From: Lewinellaceae bacterium | Lineage (GTDB): Bacteria > Bacteroidota > Bacteroidia > Chitinophagales > Saprospiraceae | Reading direction: 5' to 3' | DNA length: 64,000 nucleotides | Assembly (NCBI GenBank): GCA_016719605.1 | Contig: JADJYW010000012.1 | Coordinates: 248,001 to 312,000, forward strand | In this document: positions 17,882 through 27,602 of the stretch, one piece after another | Layout: each line of letters begins with the position of its first letter | Position numbering within the stretch: the first letter of the stretch is position 1 | Notes under the pieces: generated by a model | The model's input: only the letters and a program-made list of their open reading frames with translations | What the model was told of the DNA's origin: nothing | The model's database searches: none | Made by a program: the position numbers and the translations under genes

Positions 17882-19744
17882 ATGAACCGACACCGATTAC
17901 TTGTACTTTTTTGTGGAATCGTGCCTGCTGCCTTTTGGGCTCAGGTACCCGCACCACCCGCAGGTGTCGTGGCCGAGGCTTACGAGGCGCATGTCGAATT
18001 GCGTTGGCAGGCGAGTGCCGATCCAGCCGTGACCGGGTATCAGGTTTTTCGATCGGAAGACGGGGGGCTGCAGTACAACCTGATCCAAACAGTAAGCAAT
18101 ACAACCGTTGCTCTGGATTGGACCGGCGACGAAGGCCAGTCGCTTTCCCGTCACTATCGGCTCAAGGCGGTGAAAAACAATGGCTTGGCCGGCGATTTTT
18201 CCGATCCCGTATTCGTGCAAACCGCTCCTATGGCCGACGAGGAACTGCTCGATATGGTGCAGCGCTCCACGTTTCGGTATTTTTGGGATTTTGGCCACCC
18301 GGTGAGCGGGATGGCCCGCGAACGCAGCAACGGGGATGCCAATATCGTGACGACCGGCGGCTCCGGCTTTGGCATTATGGCTATCGTCGCCGGCGCCGAG
18401 CGCGGTTGGGTGACCCGCGAAGCCGCCGTCAACCGCATGGTACAGATCGTTTCCTTTTTGGAATTTGCCGAGCGGTATCACGGCGTTTTTCCGCACTGGA
18501 TGCACGGTTCTACCGGCCAAACAATCCCTTTCAGCCAATATGATAATGGCGCCGATCTCGTCGAAACGGCCTTTTTGATGCAAGGCTTGTTGATCGCCCG
18601 CCAGTATTTCAATCAAAACACACCGTTGGAAAATGCCCTGCGCAGCGCAATCAATGGCCTGTGGGAGGACGTGGAATGGGATTGGTTTCGGCGAAACGGC
18701 GGTTCGGTGCTGTACTGGCACTGGTCGCCCAACTATGGCTGGCAGATGAATTTCCCGCTTCGGGGTTTCAACGAAGTGAAAATCGTGTACCTGCTGGCAG
18801 CGGCATCACCCACGCACCCCATACCGGGCAGCCTGTACCAAACCGGCTGGGCAGCCAACGCGGGCTACTGTACATCGGCGGTATATTTTGGGCACCCCAT
18901 CTACACCGGCAGCAACGGCGGCGGCCCCATGTTCTTTGCCCACTATTCCTACCTCGGGTTCGACCCGCGCGGCTGGAAAGATGCCTGCTGCAATTATTTC
19001 GTGCGCAACCGCAACCACGCCCTCATCCAGTGGGAGTACGCCAAGGCAAATCCGAAGAATCAGACCGGCTACAGCGCCGAGTGCTGGGGGCTGACGGCCT
19101 CCGACGGCCCAAACGGGTATTCCGCTTTCGACATAGCCAACGACCAAGGCACCATAGCGCCCACGGCGGCCCTGGCTTCCATGCCCTATACGCCCGTCCA
19201 AAGCATGGCCGCGCTCCGGTATTTTTACCGCAACCTCGGCGAAAAACTCTGGAGCATTTATGGCTTTCGCGATGCTTTCAACCTGAAACAAAACTGGTTT
19301 GCCGGCTCCCACCTGGCTATTGATCAAGGCCCGATAGTCGCTATGATCGAAAACCACCGCACCGGCTTGTTCTGGAACCTGTTCATGCAGAACCCGGAAA
19401 TCGAACCCGCGCTGCTTGCCAGCGGCTTTTCGCCCGACAATTCGGTGGGTGCCCCTGCCGAGGGACTGCCCGGCATGCACCTGCTTGTTTCCCCCAACCC
19501 CGTTGAATCGGGTGGTTTTACCATAGACCTGGAACTCGCCGCAACACAACGCTTATCTATCATGCTGTACGATATACCGGGAAGACCCGTACGCGAAATC
19601 CTGTCCGAGCAGGAATTAACGACAGGGCCGCATCAATGGCATGTTGCGGTAGCAGGCCTTGCATCGGGCTGGTATATCGTGCGGGTAAATACACCTGGCG
19701 GGATGCCGGTACTAAAGAAAATTTATTTGGGCGTATCGGGCTAA
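17882..19744 (+). CDS. secreted GH144-type endo-beta-1,2-glucanase with FnIII and T9SS tail
   Basis: 620 residues. A signal peptide (about 1-20) precedes a fibronectin type III-like domain (about 24-108), then the alpha/alpha-barrel domain annotated as 'glucoamylase' (PF10091) or GH144 (about 118-525) with RSTFRYFWDFGHP, GFGIMAIVAGAERGWV, FGHPIYTGSNGGGP and DQGTIAPTAALAS. A C-terminal T9SS sorting domain (about 535-620, VSPNPVESGGF to GWYIVRVN) exports it to the surface. GH144 members characterised elsewhere cut beta-1,2-glucan. First gene of the utilisation locus; the spacing to the next gene is 55 bp. Substrate is inferred from family and from the GH3 and SusCD neighbours. Confidence 0.88.
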   Translation: MNRHRLLVLFCGIVPAAFWAQVPAPPAGVVAEAYEAHVELRWQASADPAVTGYQVFRSEDGGLQYNLIQTVSNTTVALDWTGDEGQSLSRHYRLKAVKNNGLAGDFSDPVFVQTAPMADEELLDMVQRSTFRYFWDFGHPVSGMARERSNGDANIVTTGGSGFGIMAIVAGAERGWVTREAAVNRMVQIVSFLEFAERYHGVFPHWMHGSTGQTIPFSQYDNGADLVETAFLMQGLLIARQYFNQNTPLENALRSAINGLWEDVEWDWFRRNGGSVLYWHWSPNYGWQMNFPLRGFNEVKIVYLLAAASPTHPIPGSLYQTGWAANAGYCTSAVYFGHPIYTGSNGGGPMFFAHYSYLGFDPRGWKDACCNYFVRNRNHALIQWEYAKANPKNQTGYSAECWGLTASDGPNGYSAFDIANDQGTIAPTAALASMPYTPVQSMAALRYFYRNLGEKLWSIYGFRDAFNLKQNWFAGSHLAIDQGPIVAMIENHRTGLFWNLFMQNPEIEPALLASGFSPDNSVGAPAEGLPGMHLLVSPNPVESGGFTIDLELAATQRLSIMLYDIPGRPVREILSEQELTTGPHQWHVAVAGLASGWYIVRVNTPGGMPVLKKIYLGVSG

Positions 19745-19799
19745 TGCCCTGCGCTTGCATCATTTTTTTCGCTAACCATTTCACAAAAGGAATCTTTTT

Positions 19800-22700
19800 A
19801 TGAAACAAATCCTCCTACTCGCTCTGCTGGTCTTCGCGGCAAGTTTCGGCGCACATGCTCAAGTCGTATATGAAGACTTCGAGAGCGGTTCGCCCACGCT
19901 TTCCTGGAACGGCCTGAACGGTACTTTTAACGGCGCGATCGCCAACCCCGACAAGTCGGGCGTAAACACCAGTGACTTTGTCGGCTCGTACACCAACAAC
20001 CCGGCCGTTGATTTCAGTTTTTCGCTGCACACCTTCCAGAATACACTGGACATCAGCGAATTAAACCAGTTTAAAATGAAAGTCTGGTCGCCCGTGGCGC
20101 CATCCAAAGTCCTGTTCAAACTGGAAGGCCCCGGCGGTCCGGCGGTGGAAAAATTCGTGGACATCACGGTGGCCAATCAATGGGTGGAGTACACATTCGA
20201 CCTGTCGGCAGGCGCCGGTTATACCAATCTGAAAACCATCCTGGTCTCCTTCAATCCCTTCGTGCTGGGCGATGACAAGACGTACTACTTCGACGATATC
20301 CGCGCCGAAAAGGCCGAAGTTTGCCACGAAACGTTCGAATCGCCATCGGGTTTTACCTGGATCGGACTCAACGGCACCTTCAACGGGGCTATCGCCAACC
20401 CCGGGCCGAATCAGGTGAACAGCACCGCTACCGTCGGCTCGTTCACCAACAACCCGGCCGCCGATTACAACTTCGCTTTTGGCACCCTGTCCACCGGCCC
20501 TATTGACCTGTCGGTGTACAACCAGTTTGCGATGGACGTGTGGTTGCCTGCCGGCACCAAAGTGCTTTTCAAACTGGAAGGCACGGGGCAGGCGCTGGAA
20601 AAAATCAAGTACGTGCCGGTTGGCGGCGCGTGGCAACGCATGACATTCGACATGTCCGGCGCAGCAGGTTTCAATACGATCAATAAAATCCTGATTGTGT
20701 TCGATCCCGGTGTAGCAGGCAACGACAAAACGTACTATTTCGACAACATCTGTGCCTACCCGAATACCTGCTCGGGCGTGACGGCCAACCCCGATTTCAT
20801 TGACGATTTTGAATGCAACCGCAATGCCGCCTACGCCCTCGGCTGGGACAGCCTTTCGGTGGTCAAAAATCCGGCGCCCACAGGCGACAACAATTCTTCC
20901 AAAGTTGGCAAGTGGAACGACCCTGCCGGCAACGGTACCGAGTGGGCCGCTATGGTGATCGCCAATGCAGACCCGATTGATCTGAGTGCTCGCAATCAAT
21001 TTTCGCTTCAAGTTTGGGCGCCTAAAACAGGTAAAATTTTGATGAAACTGGAAGGCGGTCCCAACTCAGCCAAGGAAATTTTCGTGGACATAACGGAAAC
21101 GAACAAATGGGTGACCTACACCGGCGACTTCAGCGACCAGGTTGGCAAAGGCCACAAGAGCTGGGTACTGTTTTTCAATGCCGGCGTAAATGGCGAAGCC
21201 GGCGATGTCTATTATTTCGACAATGTCAAACTCGCTGCGCCGCCTGCTGCGCCGCCGCTCGAAGATTTTGAAGCAGGTGTCAGCCTCGGTTGGCAGGCGC
21301 TGGACCAGAACGAACCGATTCACGGCACCTTCACCGGCCCGACGCCCAACCCGAACCCGAACAGCGTGAACAACTCCGCCAATGTGGGTTGCTACACCAA
21401 GGGCGCCTCGCAGTTTTCTACATTGCAGGCGTTTTCACTGAACAACTTCGACCTGTCCGTTTATCCGCAATTCAACCTCGATGTCCTCAGCCCGGCCACC
21501 GGTGGAACGGTTACCATGCAATTGAACTCGCTTATCGAAGGGAATAAAACCGCCACCGCTACCATCACCACACCCGGCGCGTGGGAAACCCTCAGTTTTG
21601 ATTTTTCGGCCTTCAACGCCATTACGGACTTTAGCGAATTACGCCTGATTTTCAATGCAGGTACCGCAGCCGCAGGCGAAAACTGGTGCGTGGACAACCT
21701 GCGCCAGTCGGAAGCCACGGTAGACCCGTGTGTTGGCGTTATTCCGGTTAATAATATCATTGACGACCACGAGTGCCAGCGCAACTACACGCAAATTTTT
21801 ACGGCGCCAGCGATGTCAAGGTGGTAAACAACCCGCACCTCGCCCCCGAAAACGGTTCGCTCAAAGTGTGCGAGTACACGGACCCTGCCGGCGCGGGCAC
21901 CGAGTTTGCCGGTATCGGTTTCGAGTTCCCGGCTCCGCCCGATCTGTCGCTCTACAACCAGTTGCAACTCCAGGTTTGGGCGCCGTTCGACAATGTGCCG
22001 TTCATGTTCAAACTGGAAGGCAGCGGACAGGGTATCGAAATTTTTGATACCCTCACGACCGGCAACAAATGGCACAAATTCAGCATTGACTTTAGCCAGT
22101 ATGTCGGTACCCAGCACCCCAAGTTGATCATTTTCTTCAACGTGCTCAGTCCAACAGGTGGCGGCACCTACTTCATGGACAACATCCGCTGGAGCCGCGC
22201 CGGCTACAACGGCTGCGCCAACGACTACGAGTCACCGGCTACAACTATTTCCAACTTCAAGTACTTCGCCAACGGCGCGCTGGAAGCCGCCAACTACCAG
22301 TTCGAAGTGGTGAGCAATCCCAATCCTTCCGGTATCAACACCTCGGCTAACGTAGGCAAGTTTGTAAAAGCGGGCAATGCGCAATCTTTCGCGGGTATGT
22401 ATGCCGACCTCGAAGCACCTATTGACTGGAAAGGTGTGAAAACCGCGCGGGCAAAAGTCCACATGGACCACATCGGCAACTTTACCATCAAGCTGGAGGG
22501 TGATGCCGTGAATGGCGCCTCTGCGGAAGTACCCGTTCCGAATACGGCGATCAATGCCTGGGAAGAACTGACTTTCAACTTTTCGGCGGTGCCCGACAAT
22601 TCGGAGTTCAAGCGCCTGACGGTTTTCTTCGATCTGGGCATTGACGCTACCGGTCAGGACGTGACGTCCTTCTTCGACGAAATTGTAATCGGCACCGGTT

Positions 22701-22975
22701 CCTGCAGCATCGTATCAGTGTTTCAGCCGCTGCCTTTGGAAGCGATGAAAGTATCGCCCAACCCGGTAACAGACCGGTTGCGGGTGGACAATTTCCAGAA
22801 TGTGGCCCGTATCGAAATATCTGATATGCTGGGCCGCCGTGTAGCGGCGCTGAACACCTCCGGCGATCTGCGCACGGAGATTGACGTAACCCGTTTCCCG
22901 GCCGGCATGTACTCCCTGACGGGTTTCAACAGTCAGGGCCAGCCCATCGGCTACGCCAAGTTTGTGAAGCAGTAG
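19800..22975 (+). CDS. secreted protein of six tandem carbohydrate-binding-like repeats, T9SS tail (one frame break)
   Basis: About 1058 residues when repaired. After a signal peptide (1-20) come six beta-sandwich repeats of about 150-160 residues, each with a 'DFE...' opening, 'DLSxYNQFxxxVW', 'FKLEG', 'W...TFDxS' and 'YYFDNI' blocks. A T9SS sorting domain ends the protein (VSPNPVTDRLRVDNFQN in part). The repeats resemble galactose-binding-like carbohydrate-binding modules. The frame breaks in a T5 run at 21796-21800; a sixth T restores NFYGASDVKVVNN. No catalytic domain is seen, so a surface glycan trap for the locus is the likely role. Confidence 0.8.
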
Positions 22976-23095
22976 ATTGTTGAGCGTGAGTTGAGGGGGG
23001 AGAAAGTTGAGGAGGGTGAGACCATCGCTTCTTAACCCTCCTTCCCCCCTTCAACTTTCTCAACGCCCTTCTCAACGCCCTCAATCCGGTTGTTC
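22976..23095. repeat. inverted word-repeat filling an operon gap
   Basis: A G-rich left arm built from GTTGAG, GAGAAAGTTGA and GGGGGG words (about 22978-23020) faces a C-rich right arm (about 23034-23086) made of the complements of the same words in a different order (TCAACTTTCTCAACGCCC in part). The arms can fold into an imperfect hairpin. It fills the gap between the repeat protein and the GH144-esterase gene and begins right after the stop codon. Confidence 0.7.
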
Positions 23096-25297
23096 ATGTC
23101 CCGATTTCAACTCCTGCTCTATCTCTTTTTTTCCATAGCATTTACCCTTCCAGCCCAATCGCCGGCGCCGTTCAGCACGGATGATCTGCAGCGCCGTACG
23201 TTTTTGTTCTTCTGGGAGCAGGCGGACAGCAACGCACAAATTCCGGACCGCTGGCCGACGCGGGCTTTTTCCAGCGTTGCGGCTACGGGTTTTGGCTTGA
23301 GCGGCTACATCGTGGGCGCCGAGCGGGGGTGGGTCACGCGCGAACAGGCGGCCGAACGGGTACTGCGTACGGTGCGTGTATTGCTGGAACTACCACAGAG
23401 CGATGCCGCCGCCGGCGTATCGGGCTACCGGGGCTTTTTTTACCACTTCCTCGACCACAAACACGCGCACCGGTTCAAGGACGTGGAATTATCCAGCATT
23501 GACAGCGGCCTACTACTGGCCGGCGTGCTTTCCTGTCAGACGTATTTTGACCGCAACAACCCTGTCGAAAAGGCTATCCGGGAAACTACTGACGCCCTGT
23601 ACCGCCGGGTGGAGTGGAGCTGGATGCTGAACGCCAACAACCGCCTGAGTATGGGCTGGCGACCCGACCGGGGCTTCATCCAGGCCGAGTGGTTCGGGTA
23701 CACCGAGGCAATGATTTTGTACGTTCTGGCACTCGGTTCGCCCACGCATACCATCCCCGCCGAATCCTGGGACTCCTGGTGCCAAAACTATTTCTGGGAC
23801 GAGTTTCAGGGACAGCCACATATAAATTTTGGCCCTCTTTTTGGCCACCAGTACAGCCACATCTGGCTTGATTTCCGGGGCATACAGGATCGGTACATGC
23901 GGGCCAAAGGCATAGATTACTTTGAAAACAGCCGCCGCGCCACTCTGGCCAATCGCGCCTACTGCCTGCAAAATCCAGGTAAATTCAAGGGCTATACTGA
24001 CAATATCTGGGGTCTGACCGCTTGCGACGGGCCTGCAGATTTTTTAGCAAAAAACGACCCGCAGCACCGCTGCCACGAAGACCGACAGCGCTTCCACGGC
24101 TATAGTGCCCGGGGGGCGGCTTCAGATTATATGGAAGATGACGGCACCATCGCGCCAACTGCCGCCGGCGGTTCCGTGCCGTTTGCACCCGAAGTATGCT
24201 TGCCGGCGCTGGAAGCGATGTGGAACACCCACTACGACAGCCTCGTGGGGCAATACGGATTTAAAGATGCTTTCAATCCGTCGTTTACCGCCTGCGGAAA
24301 ATTACCCGGCGGCTGGTTTGATACGGACTATCTCGGTATTGACCAGGGACCCATTCTGCTCATGCTCGAAAACTACCGCAGCGGCCTGATTTGGGATATT
24401 ATGAAACAAAACCCGTACATCCGCAAGGGCCTGCAACGCGCCGGCTTCGAGGGCGGCTGGCTGGGCAAATCTGCCGGGATACGCACCCCTGGGCCGGCGG
24501 TGCCCCCCAATCCCGAAGTGCCCTCCAACCCGTTGTTCTTTTTTGAACGCGCCACCTACCGCGAAAGCGAATCCGCCGCTCTGCCATACCGCTTTCTGCG
24601 CCCAGCCGACGGGTTGGCATCCAATGCCGTACCGGACCATACGTGGGACGACAAAAACCAACTGCTGGATAGCCAGGGAAAACCCAAAAAACTCCCGCTC
24701 GTAGTGTTTCTCCACGGGTCCGGCGAACGCGGACACGACAACGAGGCGCAACTGCGTAACGGCGCACTTGCTTTCACTGAACCTGAAAATTTTAGCCAAA
24801 ACCCTTGTTTTGTACTCGCGCCGCAATGTCCGGTCAACGACCGCTGGTCCGGCGTCGACATTCGCACGGCGGCTACCTGGTCCGAGGCGCCCACGGAATC
24901 CATGCGCTTGCTCATCCAACTGATCGAAAAAATACGGAACGAAAACCCCGCTATTGATCGCGACCGCATTTACCTGACCGGCTTGTCTATGGGCGGCGCC
25001 GGCACGTTCGACCTGCTTATGCGGCGGCCCGAGTGGTTTGCTGCGGCCATGCCTTTGTGCGGCGGCGGCGACCCGCGGTTTGCGGAAAAAATCAAAAACG
25101 TGCCGATGTGGGTTTTTCACGGTCGCCGCGACGACGTGGTGCCCATACATCGTTCGCAGGCAATCGTGCAGGCGTTGGAAAAAATTAAAGCCCCGGTGCG
25201 CTTTTCCGAGTACGCCACCCTCGGCCACGGAATTTGGCAGGAAACGTACTACAACCCCGCAGTACTGCAATGGCTGTTTGCCCAGCGAAAACACTAA
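23096..25297 (+). CDS. GH144-type glucanase fused to an alpha/beta-hydrolase esterase
   Basis: 733 residues. A signal peptide (about 1-20) is followed by a GH144/PF10091 domain (about 22-455; TFLFFWEQADSN, GYIVGAERGWVTREQA, YGFKDAFNPS, LGIDQGPILLMLENY), a proline-rich linker (about 464-482) and a C-terminal esterase (about 485-733). The esterase has FLHGSGERG, nucleophile Ser631 in GLSMGGAGT, the acid in RRDDVVP and the His in LGHGIW. The esterase resembles phospholipase/CE1-like predicted esterases. It has no T9SS tail, so it is probably periplasmic. The fusion suggests removal of ester substituents from beta-1,2-glucan before or during cleavage. Confidence 0.85.
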   Translation: MSRFQLLLYLFFSIAFTLPAQSPAPFSTDDLQRRTFLFFWEQADSNAQIPDRWPTRAFSSVAATGFGLSGYIVGAERGWVTREQAAERVLRTVRVLLELPQSDAAAGVSGYRGFFYHFLDHKHAHRFKDVELSSIDSGLLLAGVLSCQTYFDRNNPVEKAIRETTDALYRRVEWSWMLNANNRLSMGWRPDRGFIQAEWFGYTEAMILYVLALGSPTHTIPAESWDSWCQNYFWDEFQGQPHINFGPLFGHQYSHIWLDFRGIQDRYMRAKGIDYFENSRRATLANRAYCLQNPGKFKGYTDNIWGLTACDGPADFLAKNDPQHRCHEDRQRFHGYSARGAASDYMEDDGTIAPTAAGGSVPFAPEVCLPALEAMWNTHYDSLVGQYGFKDAFNPSFTACGKLPGGWFDTDYLGIDQGPILLMLENYRSGLIWDIMKQNPYIRKGLQRAGFEGGWLGKSAGIRTPGPAVPPNPEVPSNPLFFFERATYRESESAALPYRFLRPADGLASNAVPDHTWDDKNQLLDSQGKPKKLPLVVFLHGSGERGHDNEAQLRNGALAFTEPENFSQNPCFVLAPQCPVNDRWSGVDIRTAATWSEAPTESMRLLIQLIEKIRNENPAIDRDRIYLTGLSMGGAGTFDLLMRRPEWFAAAMPLCGGGDPRFAEKIKNVPMWVFHGRRDDVVPIHRSQAIVQALEKIKAPVRFSEYATLGHGIWQETYYNPAVLQWLFAQRKH

Positions 25298-25326
25298 AAC
25301 ACCCAAACACTAAAACACCCAAACAC
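25289..25326. repeat. perfect 16-bp tandem repeat overlapping the 3' end of the GH144-esterase gene
   Basis: AAACACTAAAACACCC occurs at 25289-25304 and 25305-25320, followed by a partial copy. The first copy supplies the last two sense codons and the TAA stop of the upstream gene. The repeat fills the 46-bp gap to the GH3 gene. Same period (16) as the repeat at 62803-62850. Confidence 0.85.
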
Positions 25327-25343
25327 ACACAATCATCAAGATA

Positions 25344-27580
25344 ATGTTCAGAATCAAACACGTTGCCCTGATCATGCTGCCGCTCACGGCGTTCGTCGCG
25401 TTCGGTTTTTTTTCAAAGAATAACTCCATGGAAAAAGAGGATAACCGCTATGCGCTCCGGGCAGATTCGCTCCTTGCCCGCATGACTATTGAGGAAAAAA
25501 TCGGTCAGTTGTCGCTGTTTACCACCGACTGGGAATCCACAGGTCCAACCATTCGCGAAGGCTACAAAGACGATATCCGGCAGGGCCGTTGCGGGGCGCT
25601 GTTCAACAGCCATACCACGGCGTTCACCCGCGAACTCCAGCGCATCGCCGTCGAAGAAACCCGCCTGAAAATACCCCTGCTTTTTGGCTACGACGTCATC
25701 CACGGCTACAAAACCATTTTCCCCATACCGCTGGGCGAGGCTGCCGGCTGGGACTTGTCGGCCATCGAACTTTCGGCCCGCGTGGCGGCAACAGAGGCCG
25801 CCGCCGCCGGCCTGCACTGGACATTCGCACCAATGGTGGATATTAGCCGCGACCCCCGATGGGGCCGCGTCATGGAAGGCGCCGGCGAAGATACCTGGCT
25901 CGGATGCCGCATCGCCGAAGCGCGCGTGCGGGGTTTTCAGGGAAAGGGTATTGGAGAAACCGATGCCGTGCTGGCTTGTGTGAAACACTATGCCGCCTAC
26001 GGAGCACCCATGGCCGGCCGCGAATACGGTTCGGTGGACATGAGTGAACGTTACTTCCGCGAGTACTACCTCCCAACGTACGAAGCCGCCGTGCGGGCCG
26101 GCGCTGCTACGGTGATGACCTCTTTCAACGACTACGATGGCGTACCTGCTTCCGGCAGCCGCTATTTGCTCACCGATATTTTGCGCAAGGAATGGGACTT
26201 TCGGGGTTTGTGGTCACGGATTACACCGCCATCAATGAAATGACCACCCACGGTGTGGTGGTTAATGATCAGGAGGCCGGCGAACTGGCCCTGCGTGCTG
26301 GTGTGGACATGGACATGCAAGGCGGAATTTTTCACAGTTTTTTAAAAAAATCACTCGATGAGGGCAAGGTCACGGTAGCCGAGATAGACGCGAGTGTACG
26401 CCGTATCCTCCTGCTGAAATACGAACTCGGCTTGTTCGACGACCCGTACCGATTCTGCGATCCGGCCCGGGAGAAACGCCTCCTCCTTTCCGCCGAACAC
26501 CGCGCCGCCGCCCGTGCGGTGGCCCGCAAGTCGGTTGTTTTGTTGAAAAATGAAAAAAATACGCTCCCGTTGTCCAAGTCCGCCCGGATTGCCGTGGTGG
26601 GGCCGCTGGCCGATAACAAGACCGAACTCATCGGCAGCTGGTGCGCGGCCGGCAATTTCAACGACTGCATCAGCCTGCTCGAAGGCCTGAAAGCCGCCGG
26701 CAAAGGCACGATCACGCATGCAAAAGGCTGTGCAATTGAAGGCACCGACAAGAGCGGTTTCCCGGAGGCCGTAGCTGCTGCCCAAAAGGCGGATGTGGTC
26801 GTGGTGGCTATCGGTGAAGCAGCCGGCATGAGTGGCGAAGCGGCGTCCCGAACAGACATCCGGGTGCCCGGTGTACAGGAAGACCTCGTGCGCGCACTCG
26901 TCGCCACCGGCAAACCGGTCGTGGTGGTGCTGATGAACGGCCGCCCCCTGGTTATCCCGGAACTGGCTGAACAGGCCACCGCTCTGGTGGAAGCCTGGTG
27001 GCTGGGCACCGAAACCGGCAGCGCGCTGGCCGATATCCTGTTTGGCGATTACAACCCCGCCGGAAAATTGCCCATGACCTTCCCGCGCTCGGTTGGGCAG
27101 GTGCCCATTTTTTACAATGAAAAAAACACCGGCCGCGTATTCGACCCCAACAGCAAGTACACAAGCAAATACATAGACTCCCCCAATACCCCGCTGTTCC
27201 CGTTTGGTTACGGGCTGAGCTATACAACCTTCGAGTATTCCACCCCCACAGTACCCCAAGCGACCTTCAAACCCGGCGAAACGCTGCGCGTGCGCGTCAA
27301 CGTGCGCAACACAGGCAAGCGGGCCGGCGAAGAAGTTGTGCAATTGTATGTGCGCGATCTGGTCGGCAGCGTGACCAGGCCGGTGCGGGAGTTGAAAGGT
27401 TTTCAAAAGATCAGCCTCGACCCGGGGCAGTCCCGTACCGTGGAGTTTTTGCTGACCGATCAGGACCTGCGTTTTTTTCGGAAAGACATGACTTTCGGCG
27501 CCGAACCCGGCACTTTTGACATCATGATCGGTGGAAATTCGGCTGATGTGAAAAGCGTACGCGTGACTTTGACAAATTGA
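25344..27580 (+). CDS. GH3 beta-glucosidase (one frame break)
   Basis: About 745 residues when repaired, BglX-like. A signal sequence leads into a (beta/alpha)8 domain with GYDVIHGYKTIFPIPLG, APMVDISRDPRWGRV, GEDTWLG and the CVKHYAAYG motif. The nucleophile Asp (about residue 292) lies in FVVTDYTAI. A second alpha/beta domain (SVVLLKNEKNTLPLSK, NGRPLVIP) and a C-terminal FnIII-like domain (FPFGYGLSYTTFEY, VRNTGKRAGEEVVQLY) follow. The frame breaks in a G4 run at 26203-26206, just before the nucleophile. Beta-1,2-glucan loci of other Bacteroidota use GH3 enzymes to cut sophorose and longer oligomers to glucose, the role inferred here. Confidence 0.92.
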
Positions 27581-27602
27581 AATGTACAAAACCGTTCTTG
27601 TT

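Noticed and set aside
17882..19744. Starch-degrading glucoamylase
   Set aside because: The Pfam name 'glucoamylase' for this domain is historical; characterised relatives are GH144 beta-1,2-glucanases, and the locus has GH3 rather than alpha-glucosidase enzymes.
22976..23095. Insertion sequence or CRISPR array at the inverted repeats
   Set aside because: No transposase, no target-site duplication, no regular repeat-spacer pattern and no cas genes in the window.
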